A stretch of 64,000 nt of DNA from Lomentospora prolificans (GCA_029532625.1 JARFXM010000004.1:1178001-1242000); one strand, 5' to 3'; positions 48,431-62,296 are shown, counted from the first letter of the stretch. Program-made: numbers and translations. The notes: a model not told the origin generated them from the sequence alone.

Positions 48431-51400
48431 CTATAAGTTAATTGTTTAATATATTATAAGGTTATTAGAGATAGATTAAGTAATAGTTTATAGTATATTA
48501 ATTTTAAATAATAAAAGAGGAAGATCTAAGTAAAGAGGTTATATTATTCTATGTAAGAAGGTGGGTATATATATATAAAAGAGTGGCTAAACTTTTGGCC
48601 CTATCCCTTAGTAGAGGAGTAGGTTTAATTAGGGTTTTATAAAAGCTAGCTAACTATTCTATTAGTAAGATTCTCTTATTCTACTTCTAGATTTTATTTA
48701 TTATAGATATCCTCTTAAAGTAGTTTCTACTTACTTTCTAGATTATAGTTTATACTATAATCTTATTTTTCTATATCTAAAGTACTTCTTTAACTTTTAA
48801 GAATTCTCTTTTCTAGAATTTATAATTTCTCTTTTTTATTTTTAAATAAGGAATTAAATTTAAATAAAGAATAAGTTTCTAAGCTTATAGAATCTATAAT
48901 TTTATAGCTAATTCTTTAGTAATATCTTAGTAATTAGGATTCTCTTTTATATAATTTAGATATTTAGATAAAAAGTTTATAAAATTTATCTTCCTTAGTT
49001 AATAATTAATATAAAAATTAAATACTAATAGATTAAAGATTTATCTTATAATCCTTCCTTTTAGATCCTTAGTAAAAGTATTTATTACTCCTTTTAAAGT
49101 CTAATAGTTAGTAAAAACTTAAAAAAAGTTTTTTCTATTAAGATAGTAATATTAATATTTTAAGTTTTTTATAATAGTAAAAAGCTTTTACTAACTTATA
49201 ACTTATCTCCTTTTTATTTCTATAAGTTTCTTAGATTAAAAAGTCATAAGATGCTACTATCTCTCTACTTTTTAAAATAAGATACTAGAGATTATATAAA
49301 TTATCTATTTTAACTCTAGTTTTCCTTTAGTAATCTTAATAAGTTAAGATAAAAGCTTTTATAAATACTTTTTTAAGTTTTATAAAAGTATTTATAACCT
49401 TTACTAGCTAAAGAAATTCTTTTTTCTTAATTTTATTCTTACTACTTTTTAATAAAAAAGTAATAAAATATATAAATACTAAGTAACTAAAGATAAATTT
49501 CTAATAGAAGTTAATAAATCCTAAAAATATTTAGATATCTTAGTATAAATATAATTTAAACTATTTTTATATTATTTATATTTATTTAAAGTTTATTTAA
49601 ACTTTATATTTTCTAATAATATAATTATAAAAGTTAACTTTAGATTAAAAGAAACTATATTTTTCTAGTTAATATATAGTTTTATAATTTATAGTTATTC
49701 TAAGACTAATTTAAAATACTCTTTATATTCTTTAATAATATTAGAGAAAATAAAAGTATTATTTAGAAAGACTAAATAATAGTAATTAAATAATTTAGTA
49801 AAAGTTTAGTAAATATATATTTGGAAAGTAGTAGGAGTATTAGTTAGTCTAAAAGATATAACTATATATATAAAATATTTATATTGTATTTAATAAGTAG
49901 TTTTTTATTAGTTTTTAAATTAAATATAAATTTAAGAATAAATATTTTTAAAATCTAATTTAAAAAACTATTTTACTTATAAAAGTTTTATAAAAAATTT
50001 AAAAATAAGTAAGAAAAAGTATTAATTTTTAATAATATTTTATTAAGTTTTTAATAGTTTATATAAAATTATAAAAGCTTATTAGATTTTAGTATAAAAA
50101 GGATAAATACTTTAATTATATTTTAGAATATTTAAATTTACTTTAACTTTAAAACTTTTTTAAAATACTTTCTAAATTCTTCTTCTTATTTTTATATTAA
50201 AGAGTATATAAGTCTTTATAAAAGTTTAGTTCTTTATAAAAGTTTAGCTCTAGATTTAAAGTTAATAGAATACTTTATTCTAAGAAGTATTAATAGTTTT
50301 TTATTAATTTAAATAAAAATATATTAATAAGTTCTAATAAAAATCTTAAAAGTACTTTTCTAATATTTAAGATTTTAAATACTTTTTTATCTTTTTATAT
50401 AGGATTTATAAATATAAATATAATATAAAATTTCTCTCTAACTTAGAAGTATTAGAAGAAGTATTTAGGTTCTTCTTTTTAAATATAGTTAAAATTAATT
50501 TATAATAAATAATAATTAATAGTAAGCTTTATATTTTATAGTAAAGGTTATCTTACTAATAATTCTAGATAATTAGCTAGTTATAAATAAACTTTAAATT
50601 TTTTTAAATATATTTAAAAGGTTCTTTTATTATCTTTAATATAGAATCTAATTTTATAGACTTTAATATATTAAAGAGAGGATTTATTAATTTAAATAAG
50701 TTAAGAAATCTTTAATCCTATTTTAATTATAATATATATTTTTAAATAAAGTTTTAAGAGATTAAATTTATTCTTACTTTTATATCTAGATATAATTAAA
50801 CTCTAGTATATTTTAACCTAGCCTATACTATAACTTTAGTATATAATATTAATAATATAAATTCCTTATTCTAAGTTAAAGTTAGTAAAAGAGTTAATAA
50901 CTTTATCCTTACTTTTTTTCTAAATTATTTATTAAATTATAGTTTTTAATATAGAATATATTAAGTATAGAAGCTTATTCTAACTTTTTCTATAAATAAT
51001 CTTATACTAAATAACTTAACTTTTAATAATTATAATATTAGATTTAATTTTACTAAATATAAATTTTAATTTAAATTTTAATTTAAATTTTTTAGAAAAA
51101 GATTTAAATATAAAGTTATTTTTTAATAGTTTATTATTTTTATATTTAAATTTTATTTTCTTATAATATTAATTAATAATCTATTTAGTTTTATTAAAAA
51201 ATTATTTATCTCTTTCTAAACTCCCTTTTCTTTTGGAATTTAATTTTCTTTCTTAATAAACTAATAAAACCTATTATTTACTAGCTTTAATATATATATT
51301 TTCATAATATAATAAAAAAATAGCTTTTTCTTCTAATTTCTCTTATAATTATTTATTTAATTAAAAGAAGAAATCTTATATTATTTTACTATTTAACTTA

Positions 51401-52024
51401 TTTTTTATAGTTCCTTCTAATTAAGTTTAAAAACTAAACTATTCTCTTTAAAGTTTATTAAATATATATCCCTTTTATTTTAATTTAAAGAAAGTTTTAT
51501 ATAATTTCTATTCCTAGATTTCTAAAAATTAGTAATCTTATTTAATAAAAGTAAGTAAATTATATATAATTAAAATAATCTAATCCCTTAGTATATTATT
51601 ACTAGAATATTTAAAAATTATTTTTTATATAATTTAAAACTTAAAGAATTTTTAAGGAATTTTAAAATATATATTAGGATAGTTAAATTTCTATTAATAA
51701 TTATTTTATACTAGTTAATAATTTCTATTTATATTATATCTTTAGTAAGTTTTTTAATATACTAAAGTAATATTTTATAATTAGAAGTTTTTATTATAAA
51801 TTTAATATTTTTAAATTAAATAAAATATATATAAATTACTATAAATAAAATAATTATATTTCTAATAATTCTTTTAAATAATTATAATAAGAAAATACCT
51901 AGAGATATTATAGATTCTAAAAGAGAAGTAGTATAAGATATTAGTATTCTTATATTAGAGTTTAAAGTAAAATTACTATCTAAACTTAATAATATTATCT
52001 TATCTAAATTAAAAGCTAAAGAAT
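48431..52024 (-). mobile_element. Degenerate retroelement, probably gypsy-like, minus strand
   Basis: Extremely AT-rich. The left ~200 bp resembles 1,440-1,500. On the minus strand, a region around 49,560-49,620 has the pattern expected after a reverse transcriptase YxDD box, but decay is too advanced for certainty. It ends directly at an LTR-2 copy (52,025), which may be its own 5' LTR. Confidence 0.45.
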
Positions 52025-52482
52025 TATAAAAAGATATAATATAATTATACTTAAGTAAAAAGGTTTTAAATATTATAAAATTAAATAAAGAAATATTTAC
52101 TATTTATTTATAAAATTATAATCTTAAGATTTTAACTTAAAGAGCTCTCCTTCCTTTTAGAAGCTTTTTAACTATCTTCTTTTATATTTCTATCTTATTA
52201 TCTATTTAAATAAGATAAAAGCTAGTTCTAGACTTTATTCTAGATAGTCCCTAGATTATCTTAGAATAATTTCTAACTAAAGTTTATAATACTAGATTCT
52301 AAGTAGTATAAGGATTAATATCTTAAGACTTATTTATTTATTATTCTTATTTTAGAGTATCCTTAGTAAAATTCTCTTAACTTTTATAGTAGTCTTAGAG
52401 TATTTAGGGATTAGTAGGAGTTAATCCTTAGTACTAGTTAGGCTATATTTATCTTAATCCCTAATAAAAGAATCCCTTTATA
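52025..52482 (+). repeat. LTR-2 copy without target duplication
   Basis: 458 bp, TATAAAAAGATATAATATA to ATCCCTTTATA, aligned along its length with 18,414-18,867. The flanking 5-mers (AGAAT / TTAGA) differ, so it is likely a proviral LTR or a recombinant. Confidence 0.75.
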
Positions 52483-54776
52483 TTAGAGCTAATAGAGATT
52501 AAAAATAAATTAGTTTTTAAGGATAAAGATAATAAAAGGGAGGTATTATATTATGTACTAATATAATCTCTTACACTAGCTAAGTAAATAAGTATAGTAG
52601 AAAAGATAAACTTTAATATAACCTAGATAGACAAAGATTAGATAGTATAATTTAAGCTAATTAAAGAAAAGGTCTAAATAGATAAGGAATATATAATATA
52701 ACTTAAACTAATTAGTAGAGGATTATATTAAGGATAGAAGTAGTCTTTATAAGATAGACTAATTAGTAAGGAACTATATTAAAGGTAAAAATAATCCTTA
52801 GAAAACTATACTCTAGGGACCTATAATCTATTAAAAGACTATACTAAGGGAGCTATAGTCCTAAGAAAGATAATATTTATATAAGTTATAGCTACTATTA
52901 TTATATATCTTAGTTATTTCTTAATCTTTCTAATATTTAATTTATTCTATAAACTATACTTAAATATATATTATAAAGCTTTATTATTACTATGTAACTA
53001 CTTTACTTACCTACTTATAGGCCTAACTATTCCAACCCTAAGGAAGCTAACCCTGATATATAGTGTTAAAATATTATTATCTCCTATACTAGTTTGTAAT
53101 AATAATAAAAAGAAAAAGGATTATCATTAGTTTTTATAGTCTTTTTTATAATATCCCTTTTCTTTACTATTACTAGTATACTAATATACTATTAAATTAA
53201 TCTTCTAAGATATCTCTTTTAATTTCTAACTTTAATAAATATAAGAATAGCTCCTTTCTTTTTTAAAAATACATTTATTACTTTATATAATGCCTTCCTA
53301 CTACTATTACTATACTTATCTACCGACTATTACTATACTTATCTACCTCTCTTCTAGCTTTTCAACCTCTCTACCTACTTTAAGCTTAATAGCTAATAGT
53401 AGTTGATATTTACTATTATTAAGGATTTAGGCCTTATTTATAATAAACTTTATTTTTACTATATTATATTTACTTCCTCATAAAAATTAGAGTAAAAAAA
53501 GTATGTATACTTATTTAACTTATTATAAAATAAACTATTATTATATACCTACCCTTATTATTATTATATCTTACTAGAAAAGCCTTACAACCTTTATATA
53601 ATGAACTCGATAAAGTTATCAAAGCTTTTAATATAACTTTATAAGATACTATCTAATATTAGTAATGTATAGAATCTCAAGATTTAAAATATCTTTTTTT
53701 ATATATTATCCCTTTTTATTTCTATCTTCCCTTACCTTATTACTAATTTTTAGTATACTAGTAGCTCATCCTACGCTACTCTTAATAGTATCTTCATTAT
53801 TCTCCTAGCCTTTACGTATGGGTGGGTCATCAATATTAGAGTAGAGAGGCATAATATAATAGCAAACTAGATATACGGTAGGTATAAGATATATTTAGTT
53901 ACTAATTTCTATCTTCCTTTTTTTCCCCTTAATATCCCCTTAATATTCTTCTTCTTTTTTTATATACCCTATAGTTATTAATCTAGGTATAGGGTCCCTT
54001 TAGTATAATATTTAGTTATATAGGATTAAATACTTCCTCTTTAGATATTTACTATATTATTACTAGTACTAAAAGTTAAGATATTAGTTAATAATAGAAG
54101 TAAGATTTCTTTTACTATTTAAACTTCTATCTTGTATATCCTATAAAAATCTACTAGTCTTATACTAAACTTTTATATTACTAGTAACTTTATCTAAGCT
54201 AGTAGTTCCCTTCCTATTATTCTAATTCTGTTTATATAGGAATCAAAAGGTTAAAAAGAGGTTTATAGTTTTATATAAATTATAAAATGTTAAGTATAAT
54301 TTTAAAGAAAGATTACTACTTTTTATTTTTAAATATAAAGATTTTTTATAACTAAAATAAAGTGGTTTATTAAACTTAAGATATATATAGTTTTCTATAA
54401 GATCTATAAAACTACTAGATTACTAGCTACTTTAGATATAAAACTATTATTAGAGTAGTTTCCTAGTAGCTCTACTAGTTTAGAATAATATAGGATATAT
54501 ATTATTTTACTTGAAACTATAATAGATATAAAAAAGGGAATTACTTAGAAGTAAATAAAGAGAGAACTCCTTAAACCCTAATTTATTCTGAAGAAAATAG
54601 ATAATACACTTACTATGAATTTTACTATTAATCTACCCTTTATAAACCTAGATAAAGTAATTTTCTTCTAAGCTATTATTAATTAACTATTTAAGGATAT
54701 AATATTAGAACTAATAATAATTATATCAATAGAAGCTTATACTAAATATTTTATCTAAATATATCACTAATATCAT
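52483..54776. other. RIP-degraded repeats without a gene
   Basis: 52,790-53,080 is the inverted partner of 36,700-37,040. A small patch at 53,760-53,880 keeps a few CG and CA pairs. The remaining 53,100-54,776 has no recognisable domain or repeat boundary. Confidence 0.45.
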
Positions 54777-54946
54777 AATATCTTTTATATAATAATATCT
54801 TTTATATAATAATATCTTTTATATAATAATATCTTTTATATAATAATATCTTTTATATAATAATATCTTTTATATAATAATATCTTTTATATAATAATAT
54901 CTTTTATATAATAATATCTTTTATATAACAATATCTTTTATATAAT
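54777..54946. repeat. Minisatellite, 10 x 17 bp
   Basis: Ten consecutive copies of AATATCTTTTATATAAT, 170 bp in total, with one base difference (AAC for AAT near 54,929). Near-perfect identity among units in a heavily mutated region implies recent expansion or homogenisation. Confidence 0.95.
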
Positions 54947-55244
54947 TAGTAATAGCGAAAGTAATTAGATAAAGTATTTATAAAGGAATTCTATAAGTTT
55001 CTAATAATGAGGTAGTAATTTAGTATTACTTACTATCTCTTCTAATCTTACCTTTAATATCTAAAATATTTCTTTTATTTTTAATAATACTTTTTTTCTA
55101 AAATTAGTAGTTTTTGCTTATTTTGTGAATAAAAGATTGGGTCTAATTATCCTTAAAATTGATAAAGTCTATAATTTTATAATTAACATTTTAATACTAT
55201 TTACAATTTAATTATTAAGAAAAAAAGCTAATAAGATATATTTC

Positions 55245-58200
55245 TTTTGATTTATTTACTCAAACTATTTTTTATAGCTTCCTTACTATTTAGATAACTA
55301 CTACTAATTCTACCTCTATTAATCTATACTTCTTTTCTATATTTAAGTATATATAGGATAGAAAGTATAGTAGTTATAATTCCTTTACTATAATATCTTT
55401 TCCTAGAATAGATTTACTATCCTATTCCTTACTATATAGCTAGAATATATATATACTAAAAGTAATTCTACTAGTATCTACTTTTAAGAATAATATTTAG
55501 TCTAAATCTATATAGTATAGTAATATTTACTTATAAAAGAAGGATTATAAGTTAGTAAATACTTCCCATTCTTCTAGTATTAGGATAAACTTATATTTAC
55601 TTACTTTCTACTTCCTTTACTACTTACTATTCTTTCTAGGGATAATCTTCTAACTTTTTTAAATAACTTTTAGCTTTATAGTTTTCTACTTCTATAATAG
55701 TACTATCTATATATTAAACTATAAGATTATTATATAAATAAATATTACTATATTAATCTAGTATTCTAACTTTTCTAAATTATTAGAATACTATATTATC
55801 TATTTAAATCTTAAGATATAATTACTTATCTTCTACTTACTATTATTATTAAGGATATAACTAAGGAAAGTAATACTAGGGAAGCCTATAAAGGATTTAC
55901 TTATAGAGATATATAAGTAATTCCTACTTATTATCTATATTATAATTTCTATATAATATAGATACTCCCTCTTTAATTACTAAAGATTATAATATTATTA
56001 ATATATACTTATATAAAATAATAATACTTAAAGAATAAATAATCTATATACTATTATATAAATATTAGTAAGTTCTTAAAGTCTATAAGAATAATATTTA
56101 ATTACTCTAACTTTTATAGGCTAATTATTACTATATAAATATAATACTTATAGTAGATTAGTAGCTAATAGAAGAACCTTTTAATATCTAGGCTAGTAAA
56201 TACTTACTTATTATATAGTATTTCTATAATATCTTCTTAACTTAGTAGTAGGTAAATATCTAGTATTACTTACTTATTTAGTAGTTATAGGTTAATAACT
56301 ACTTTTTTAATATATTTCTTAATATTTATAGATTATATACTATAAATACTAAATAAGTAATTAGTACTAGTTACTTTATCTATTCTATTTTTCCTTATTA
56401 GTAAAGAGGGTTATAGGTTTTATCTAAAATAAATCTCTTATTACTTACTAATAGGTATTAATATATATTTTATTTTTAGGTTTACTAACTATTAGTAAGA
56501 TTAATTCTTATTTTATCTTTTTCTATTATAAGTATAATCTCTTAATCTATATAGATAATCTTATATTTATTTATAAAATTAGTTATCTTTACTATAAACT
56601 CTAAATTAGTATTTACTATTAAACCCCTTTTTTAATTTTTATAACTAGTACTTTCTCTAGTATATTAATACTATAACTAAGGATTTAATAATTAGTATTA
56701 AGAAGTACTTTTTAGGCTTATTTTTATTCTTCTTATACTTTTACTACCTTTTTCTCTATTATTTATAACTACTAAGTAACCTCTTTTTTAATAGGATTAT
56801 CTAGTCTCTCTATTACTTTTATTAATATTATAAATATTTATTCTTTAAAGTTACTTTTTATTATTTTTCCTACTTTTTTACTATATTTTATTATTATCTA
56901 GGATACTATTAGGTTACTAGCTATTACTACTTTAAAAAGTAGATTATAATATCTTAATCTTATAGATATTATTATATATTAATTAAAAGTAGTAGGTTTA
57001 CTCTTATTTACTATCCCCTTCCTTCTACTATCTAACTTTTCCTACTTCTATTAGTTTTAAAAGGTTAATATAGTAAAAAGGGATTACTATTTTAGATCTT
57101 AACAGGATATTTATTATATAAACTACTATTACTTTTCTTTTTATCTTTCTTTTCTTCTTTAATATCTTTAAATCTACTTTTATCTTTTAATATACTAAGG
57201 ATTTTATAATTCTTTTCTATAAGTTAATTATTATTCTTATCTATATTTCTAAGTTATTACTAAGTAATAACTTAGAACTAAGATTATTAATAATATCTAC
57301 TATTATAATTATATAGCTATTAACTTCTATTTCTTATATAATTCTAGGAATATAAAAATAAAAATTTACTTTCTTAGTACTATTAAAATTAGCTCTTATA
57401 CTTACTATTATAACTAGCTTACTTTTAGTAGTAAATACTATATTTAATAAATTCTTAGTAAATTATTTCTTATTAACTAAAATAGAAATTACTTTTATAT
57501 TAAAGTAGATCTCTACTTATAGTTTATTTTTCTTAAATCTTATTAGTATATATAAGTATATTAATTATTAGTCCTTTAGGATAAGGGTTAATAGTATTAT
57601 TAAGTTAATTACTTATCCTAGAGGGTAAGGTAGATTATTATTATTTACTACTTAATTTCTTAAGTATAATCTCTTATAATCTATTATTATATTATCTTTC
57701 TTATTTTATTCTTATTATTTATATCTTTTAGATTAATAATAATAATATAGTACCTTTTTAGACTAAAATATATTATTATATATAAAGTACTTATTTACCC
57801 TACTCTTCTATTCTTTATATACTAACTAAAAGTAGTAGATATTAAACTCTCTCTTATTAATTCTATTTTTACTTTTATTATTATTACTAGCTAGCTTACT
57901 TTTTATAATAAATATATTATCTCTTTCTAGTTTAGAAGTATTATCTTTACTACTTCTTTTTTTACTTATTATTATAAAAATATATCTAACCTATTTTAGC
58001 TTTTTTTCTTCTTTACTAGTATTAAGGTTATCTTTATATATCTTTTTAACTAGATAGCTTCTTCTTTACTAGTTATTTCTTTTCTAGTAAGTTTTAAACT
58101 ATTAAGGATATCTTTTATCTTTTTACTCTATTTACTATAGCCTCTTTAATAGCTATTATAGTTAAGAGTTACTTAAATAAAGTAGAGTATACTAATTAAA

Positions 58201-60262
58201 GAACTCCTTTTAGTAAATAAAGGGTTTATCTCTCTTTTTAGTCCTTTTTTATTACTTCTTTACTAGTACTTAGTCCTTTATAAGTTTTTCCTTATATTTT
58301 AGATTATTATATTCTTAGTATAAGCTATTCTACTATTACTATTAGTTTAGCTAAGCCTAGTTTATAACTATTAATCTACTTTTATTATCTACTTTATCTA
58401 GTAATATTATCTTTATTAACTAAATAGATTCTTCTATTAATAGCTTAGAAGTAGTAAAGGATTATCTTAATAGTTTAGCTTTTTCTTCTATATTTATTAT
58501 CTACTTATTAGTATCTCCTTTATCTATTAACTTTATTAATACTATTTATAAAGTAGGGTTTAAGTAATTATAAACTACTATTAGCTAACTATAGATACTA
58601 CTATTATCTTATATTTATATATATTATATATATTAGATTATAAAATTATATACTAGTCTCTACTTTTTTATATCTATTATTATATATATATTCTTAGTTA
58701 ACTATTCTTTAGCTTTATACTTTTAAATACTAAATTATTAATATAGAATAATTACTTATCTATTAACTATTCCTTACTATAATTACTACTTTTCTTCTAG
58801 GGAAATAATCTTATTTTATTATATTAATACTATATTTTTTAATAGCTTATAAAGACTAATTATTATCTAGTATACTTTCTCTATATTATCTTAAGCCTCT
58901 ACTTTTAGTATATTAGTAAAAAGGGTTATATTATAAAAATATATTTATTTACTATTTATAAAGTATCCTTACTTACTATATTTCTTCTTATTAATATCTA
59001 GCTAAAAAAAACTAATTAACTTAATCTATTATTAATATTCTATTATTATCTTACTTCTAGATAGTAGTATAAGTACTAGTACTATAAGGTTAGGATATAG
59101 TAACTACTAGGGTATTACTTTCTAGAATATTTATATAATAACTTCTATTATCTTAGTTATATCTAGTTATCCTTAACTTCTAATTAGTATATAGTTACTA
59201 GTTCTTTATAAGTTAAATATAAGGGTAAGTCTATAATCCTTATTTATTAACTAGTAATAATTACTATCTTTTTTAGTAATAGGGTTAGTAATATTATTAG
59301 AAATCTTTTTAAGAATTAATATTAAATAACTAGTATATCCTTTAGTATTAGATATTATAGCTAATTAAATCCTAATTATAAGTATTTTAGTATAAAAATA
59401 TTATCCCTTACTTATACTATTAGACCCTATATATATAGATTTTAAAGGTAGTAAATACTAGGTATTTATTAGTCTAGTTAATAAGTATCTTTATTATTAT
59501 CTTCTTTTCCTTTTAATATAAATCTAATTAGTAAAAATTAACTTTCTTAGATATAGAAAGTAACTATTTATAATTACTTACTAGTACTTACTACTAGTTA
59601 TAAAGTATTTTTTATAATTAAAGTAATATACTAGTTAGTAAGTATACTATATCTCTTACTAATAACTAGTATTCTATATTAGTCCTAGCTAGCTATTACT
59701 AAGTATCTTCTACTATAGCTTTATCCTTCCCTTTAGATTCTAAATTAGCTTTTCTTATATAATTACTATTCTAAAGAAACCTTAAAGGAGTATTCTCTAA
59801 CTATTTCTTATAAAGAGGAGGATACCTTATTTAATAAGCTTATAGTTTTATATTTACAGAGGTTATTACTATTATTAGAATAGGGAAAATTACTAGAGGT
59901 ATTTAAAGAGGAAGTAGCTACTATTATTTAAATATAAGTTACTACTTTTTTTTTACCTTTAATAAATAATATCTTATTAAAGTTTAGAGGATTTTTATTA
60001 TTATTAGCTTTCTCTATTCTTACTTATTTTTACTTTCTTAGTTTATAATTATTATAAAAGTAATTTATAACTAGATATTTATATATATTACTTATTATTA
60101 TTATTAGTTAATAATCCTATAATTACTAGTATCTTATTAGTTATAATTACTTTTAAATTAAAATTATAAAAAACTTATTATAATTATCTTATTATTAAGA
60201 TTATTCTTTTAAAAAGTAGTTTCTTATTTTAAGGATAAAGATTATATAAGTAATACTACTAC
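55245..60262 (-). mobile_element. 5' part of a minus-strand chromovirus, RIP-degraded, truncated in RNase H
   Basis: Read leftwards from the LTR at 60,263 it follows the plus-strand provirus from its leader through gag (57,000-60,250) and reverse transcriptase (YxDD relic at about 55,993-56,010) to RNase H, ending near 55,250 at the equivalent of about 11,060. Integrase, chromodomain and the 3' end are missing. Confidence 0.75.
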
Positions 60263-61068
60263 TATTATAGCTTATACTATATCTACTTACTTACTAGCTA
60301 CTAAGCTATTAATAAGTAAGTAAAAAGGTTCTATAATACTATTTATAGATTTAATATAATTACTAGTTTATATAAGTTTACCTCTATATAATTAGTTAGT
60401 ATATAGGTAGGTATTCTCTTATAATAGTAAAATAGTCTTATTATAAGGGGGTATAATATAGTTATACTTAAGTAAGGTAGTCCTAAGGATTATAGAGTTA
60501 GATTAGAATATATTTACTATTTATTTATAGAATTATAATTAAGAAACTTTAGCTTAGAGAGCCCTCTTTTCCTCTTAAGGCTCTCTAGCTATCTTCTATT
60601 TATATTTTATTTAGGCTTTACTTATAGAGGATATAGCCTAGTCTTAGACTATACTCTAGACTATCCCTAAGCTATCTTAGAATAGTCTCTAGTTTAGGTC
60701 TATAGTACTAGATTCCTAGTAGTATAAGATCTATTATCTTAAGATTTAATAGCTTATATCTCTTCTCTAGAATATCCTTAGTAAACCTTTCTAACTCCTA
60801 CTATAATCCTAGAGTGTTTAGGGTTTAGTAGGAGTTGACTCTTAGTACTATTAAAGTTATATCTACCTTGTTCCTTAGTAAAGAATCCCTTATACTTATT
60901 CTTTCTATCTAGCTTATAGTTCCTTACTTCCTTTATATATTCCTTACCTTTAACTTTTAGTATTACTTGCCTACTATTAAGGTTCTACTAGTGTATATTC
61001 ATGCTTGTTTATATAGTGTAGTATATTATAGAGTGCCTCTATGCTTGCTTGCATGATATAGTGTAATA
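60263..61068 (-). repeat. LTR-A interrupted by a solo LTR-2
   Basis: Outer pieces 60,263-60,441 and 60,900-61,068 add up to about 348 bp, the LTR-A length. The interruption duplicates the target CTTAT. This is the 5' LTR of the minus-strand element to the left, and it borders the second gene island. The last ~60 bases are less mutated. Confidence 0.88.
60442..60894 (+). repeat. Solo LTR-2 inserted in an LTR-A, CTTAT target duplication
   Basis: 453 bp, TATAAGGGGGTATAATATAG to AATCCCTTATA, with CTTAT at 60,437-60,441 and 60,895-60,899. It is very similar to the copy at 18,414-18,867. Confidence 0.92.
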
Positions 61069-61671
61069 GTATCTATGCAAGTTCAACCTTGGCTTCCTAC
61101 TTTCTTCAGTGCTATGAGGATTTGAGGATGCCTTCCTCTAGGAAAAAATAGATAGGAGTTACAGAATATGACCTGGATTTATAGTTAAATAGAGAGGCAA
61201 TAAGGTACTATAAGGTAAAACACAACCATGAAAATAAAGTGGATACTCAATGTCCCCTGATTATTACCTTTTGCAGGTAGTTATCTAGGGCAGGTATAGG
61301 AGGGCTACAACTTGTGCATGCTTTTGGTATCTTGTAAGTGCCTGTAAGCCTGTAAAAGAAGATTTAGTGTCTAATCTGGAATTGTGTGAAGCTTAAATAG
61401 ATCAGTGTCACATAGTGTTGACCAGGCACTATCTTGGTTGCCCAATGTTTTGTTTGGACCAGGGTGTTCTGATGTAATAGCCTCTTGCGTTACATAAAGT
61501 GGGGCTGTGGCATGAGCAGGCTAGACTTTTGTCTGCGACCTTCCATGCTATGTATTCTTCTCTTTCGAACTTTGCCTCCTCGCAGAGCATCGACATTTCC
61601 TTTATCACAAGTCGGTATTCTATCCACAGTTGACTGGTTATCAAATTCTGTTTTGAATTACATTTTTTACC
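61069..61671 (+). promoter_or_regulatory. 5' flank of the coiled-coil gene
   Basis: 600 bp of non-RIP sequence between the LTR and the start codon. No gene or motif was recognised. It should contain the promoter of the gene at 61,672. Confidence 0.45.
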
Positions 61672-62296
61672 ATGGACAATCAGCAAGGGCAAGACCAGGG
61701 CCAACCAGACTGGGCTGCTATGGGGCATGGATGCACTTTGCTAGCACAAAATCTTGCCCTATGTGCCAATGTTGAAGCCCTGAACCAAAAGGAACTGTTG
61801 AATGAGATTCGAGCTCTGCGAACGGATATTACAGATGTGCGAATGGATATTACAGATGTGCGAATGGATATTACAGCTCTGCGAATGGATATGACAGAGT
61901 GGTTTGATAAAATTGGATCTGGTATTGAGGCCGAGTATGATAGCTTATGGCAAACTACTTGCAAAACCCGACTGCTTATGTTGTCTACAGCCGGCATAAT
62001 GCCTTCGCTCGCACCCAAAACACGTCTGCTATCATAGCCGATGCGCCGTTGGTACACCTCAAGGATATTACCACCAACCAAGTCATTCCCGGCTTTCCTA
62101 CGACTACTGGGGCAATCAACACTTTAAGCGGTACCTCCTACCGTCTCCCTATAGCTGAACTCTATACTAACTCTCGAAATCTGAAGGTCCTGAGGCCTCC
62201 CGAATTTTACGAGCACTAGGACTCCCGGATAGCGGCAACGTTGCTACAAAGAGGCAAAGGGTTCGGCTGGCTACTGGCGTCCCATTCCAAGCATAG
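61672..62296 (+). CDS. Small coiled-coil protein of a fungal uncharacterised family
   Basis: Three exons, 61,672-61,934, 61,991-62,130 and 62,187-62,296, encode 170 residues. Both introns are 56 nt, with donors GTATGA and GTACCT, acceptors CTACAG and CTGAAG, and a CTAAC branch site in the second. The ATG sits in the strong context ACCATGG. Residues 33-80 form a coiled coil with a fourfold RTDITDV/RMDITAL heptad. After it come RHNAFARTQN, APLVHLKDITTNQVIPGFP and, at 134-165, the ending LSGPEASRILRALGLPDSGN...KRQRVRLATG. That ending matches, by memory, the conserved tail of many hypothetical fungal proteins (pattern LSG-LLRALGLP-G--EKR-RLR) and resembles a SAP-like helix pair; DNA binding would be inference. 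The frame is intact although DNA on both sides is RIP-degraded. Function unknown. Confidence 0.8.
61810..61905 (+). repeat. In-frame 21-bp tandem repeat (heptad repeat) in the coiled-coil gene
   Basis: Four units of the type CTGCGAATGGATATTACAG. The period of 21 nt equals one coiled-coil heptad, so changes in copy number lengthen or shorten the coil without a frameshift. Confidence 0.85.

Noticed and set aside
54777..54946. CRISPR-like array
   Set aside because: The 17-bp units are contiguous without spacers, and the genome is fungal; it is a minisatellite.
61947..62219. A second open frame overlapping the coiled-coil gene, at first suggesting a frameshifted pseudogene
   Set aside because: Two 56-nt introns with good splice sites join the frames in phase and restore the family's C-terminal motif, so the gene is intact.
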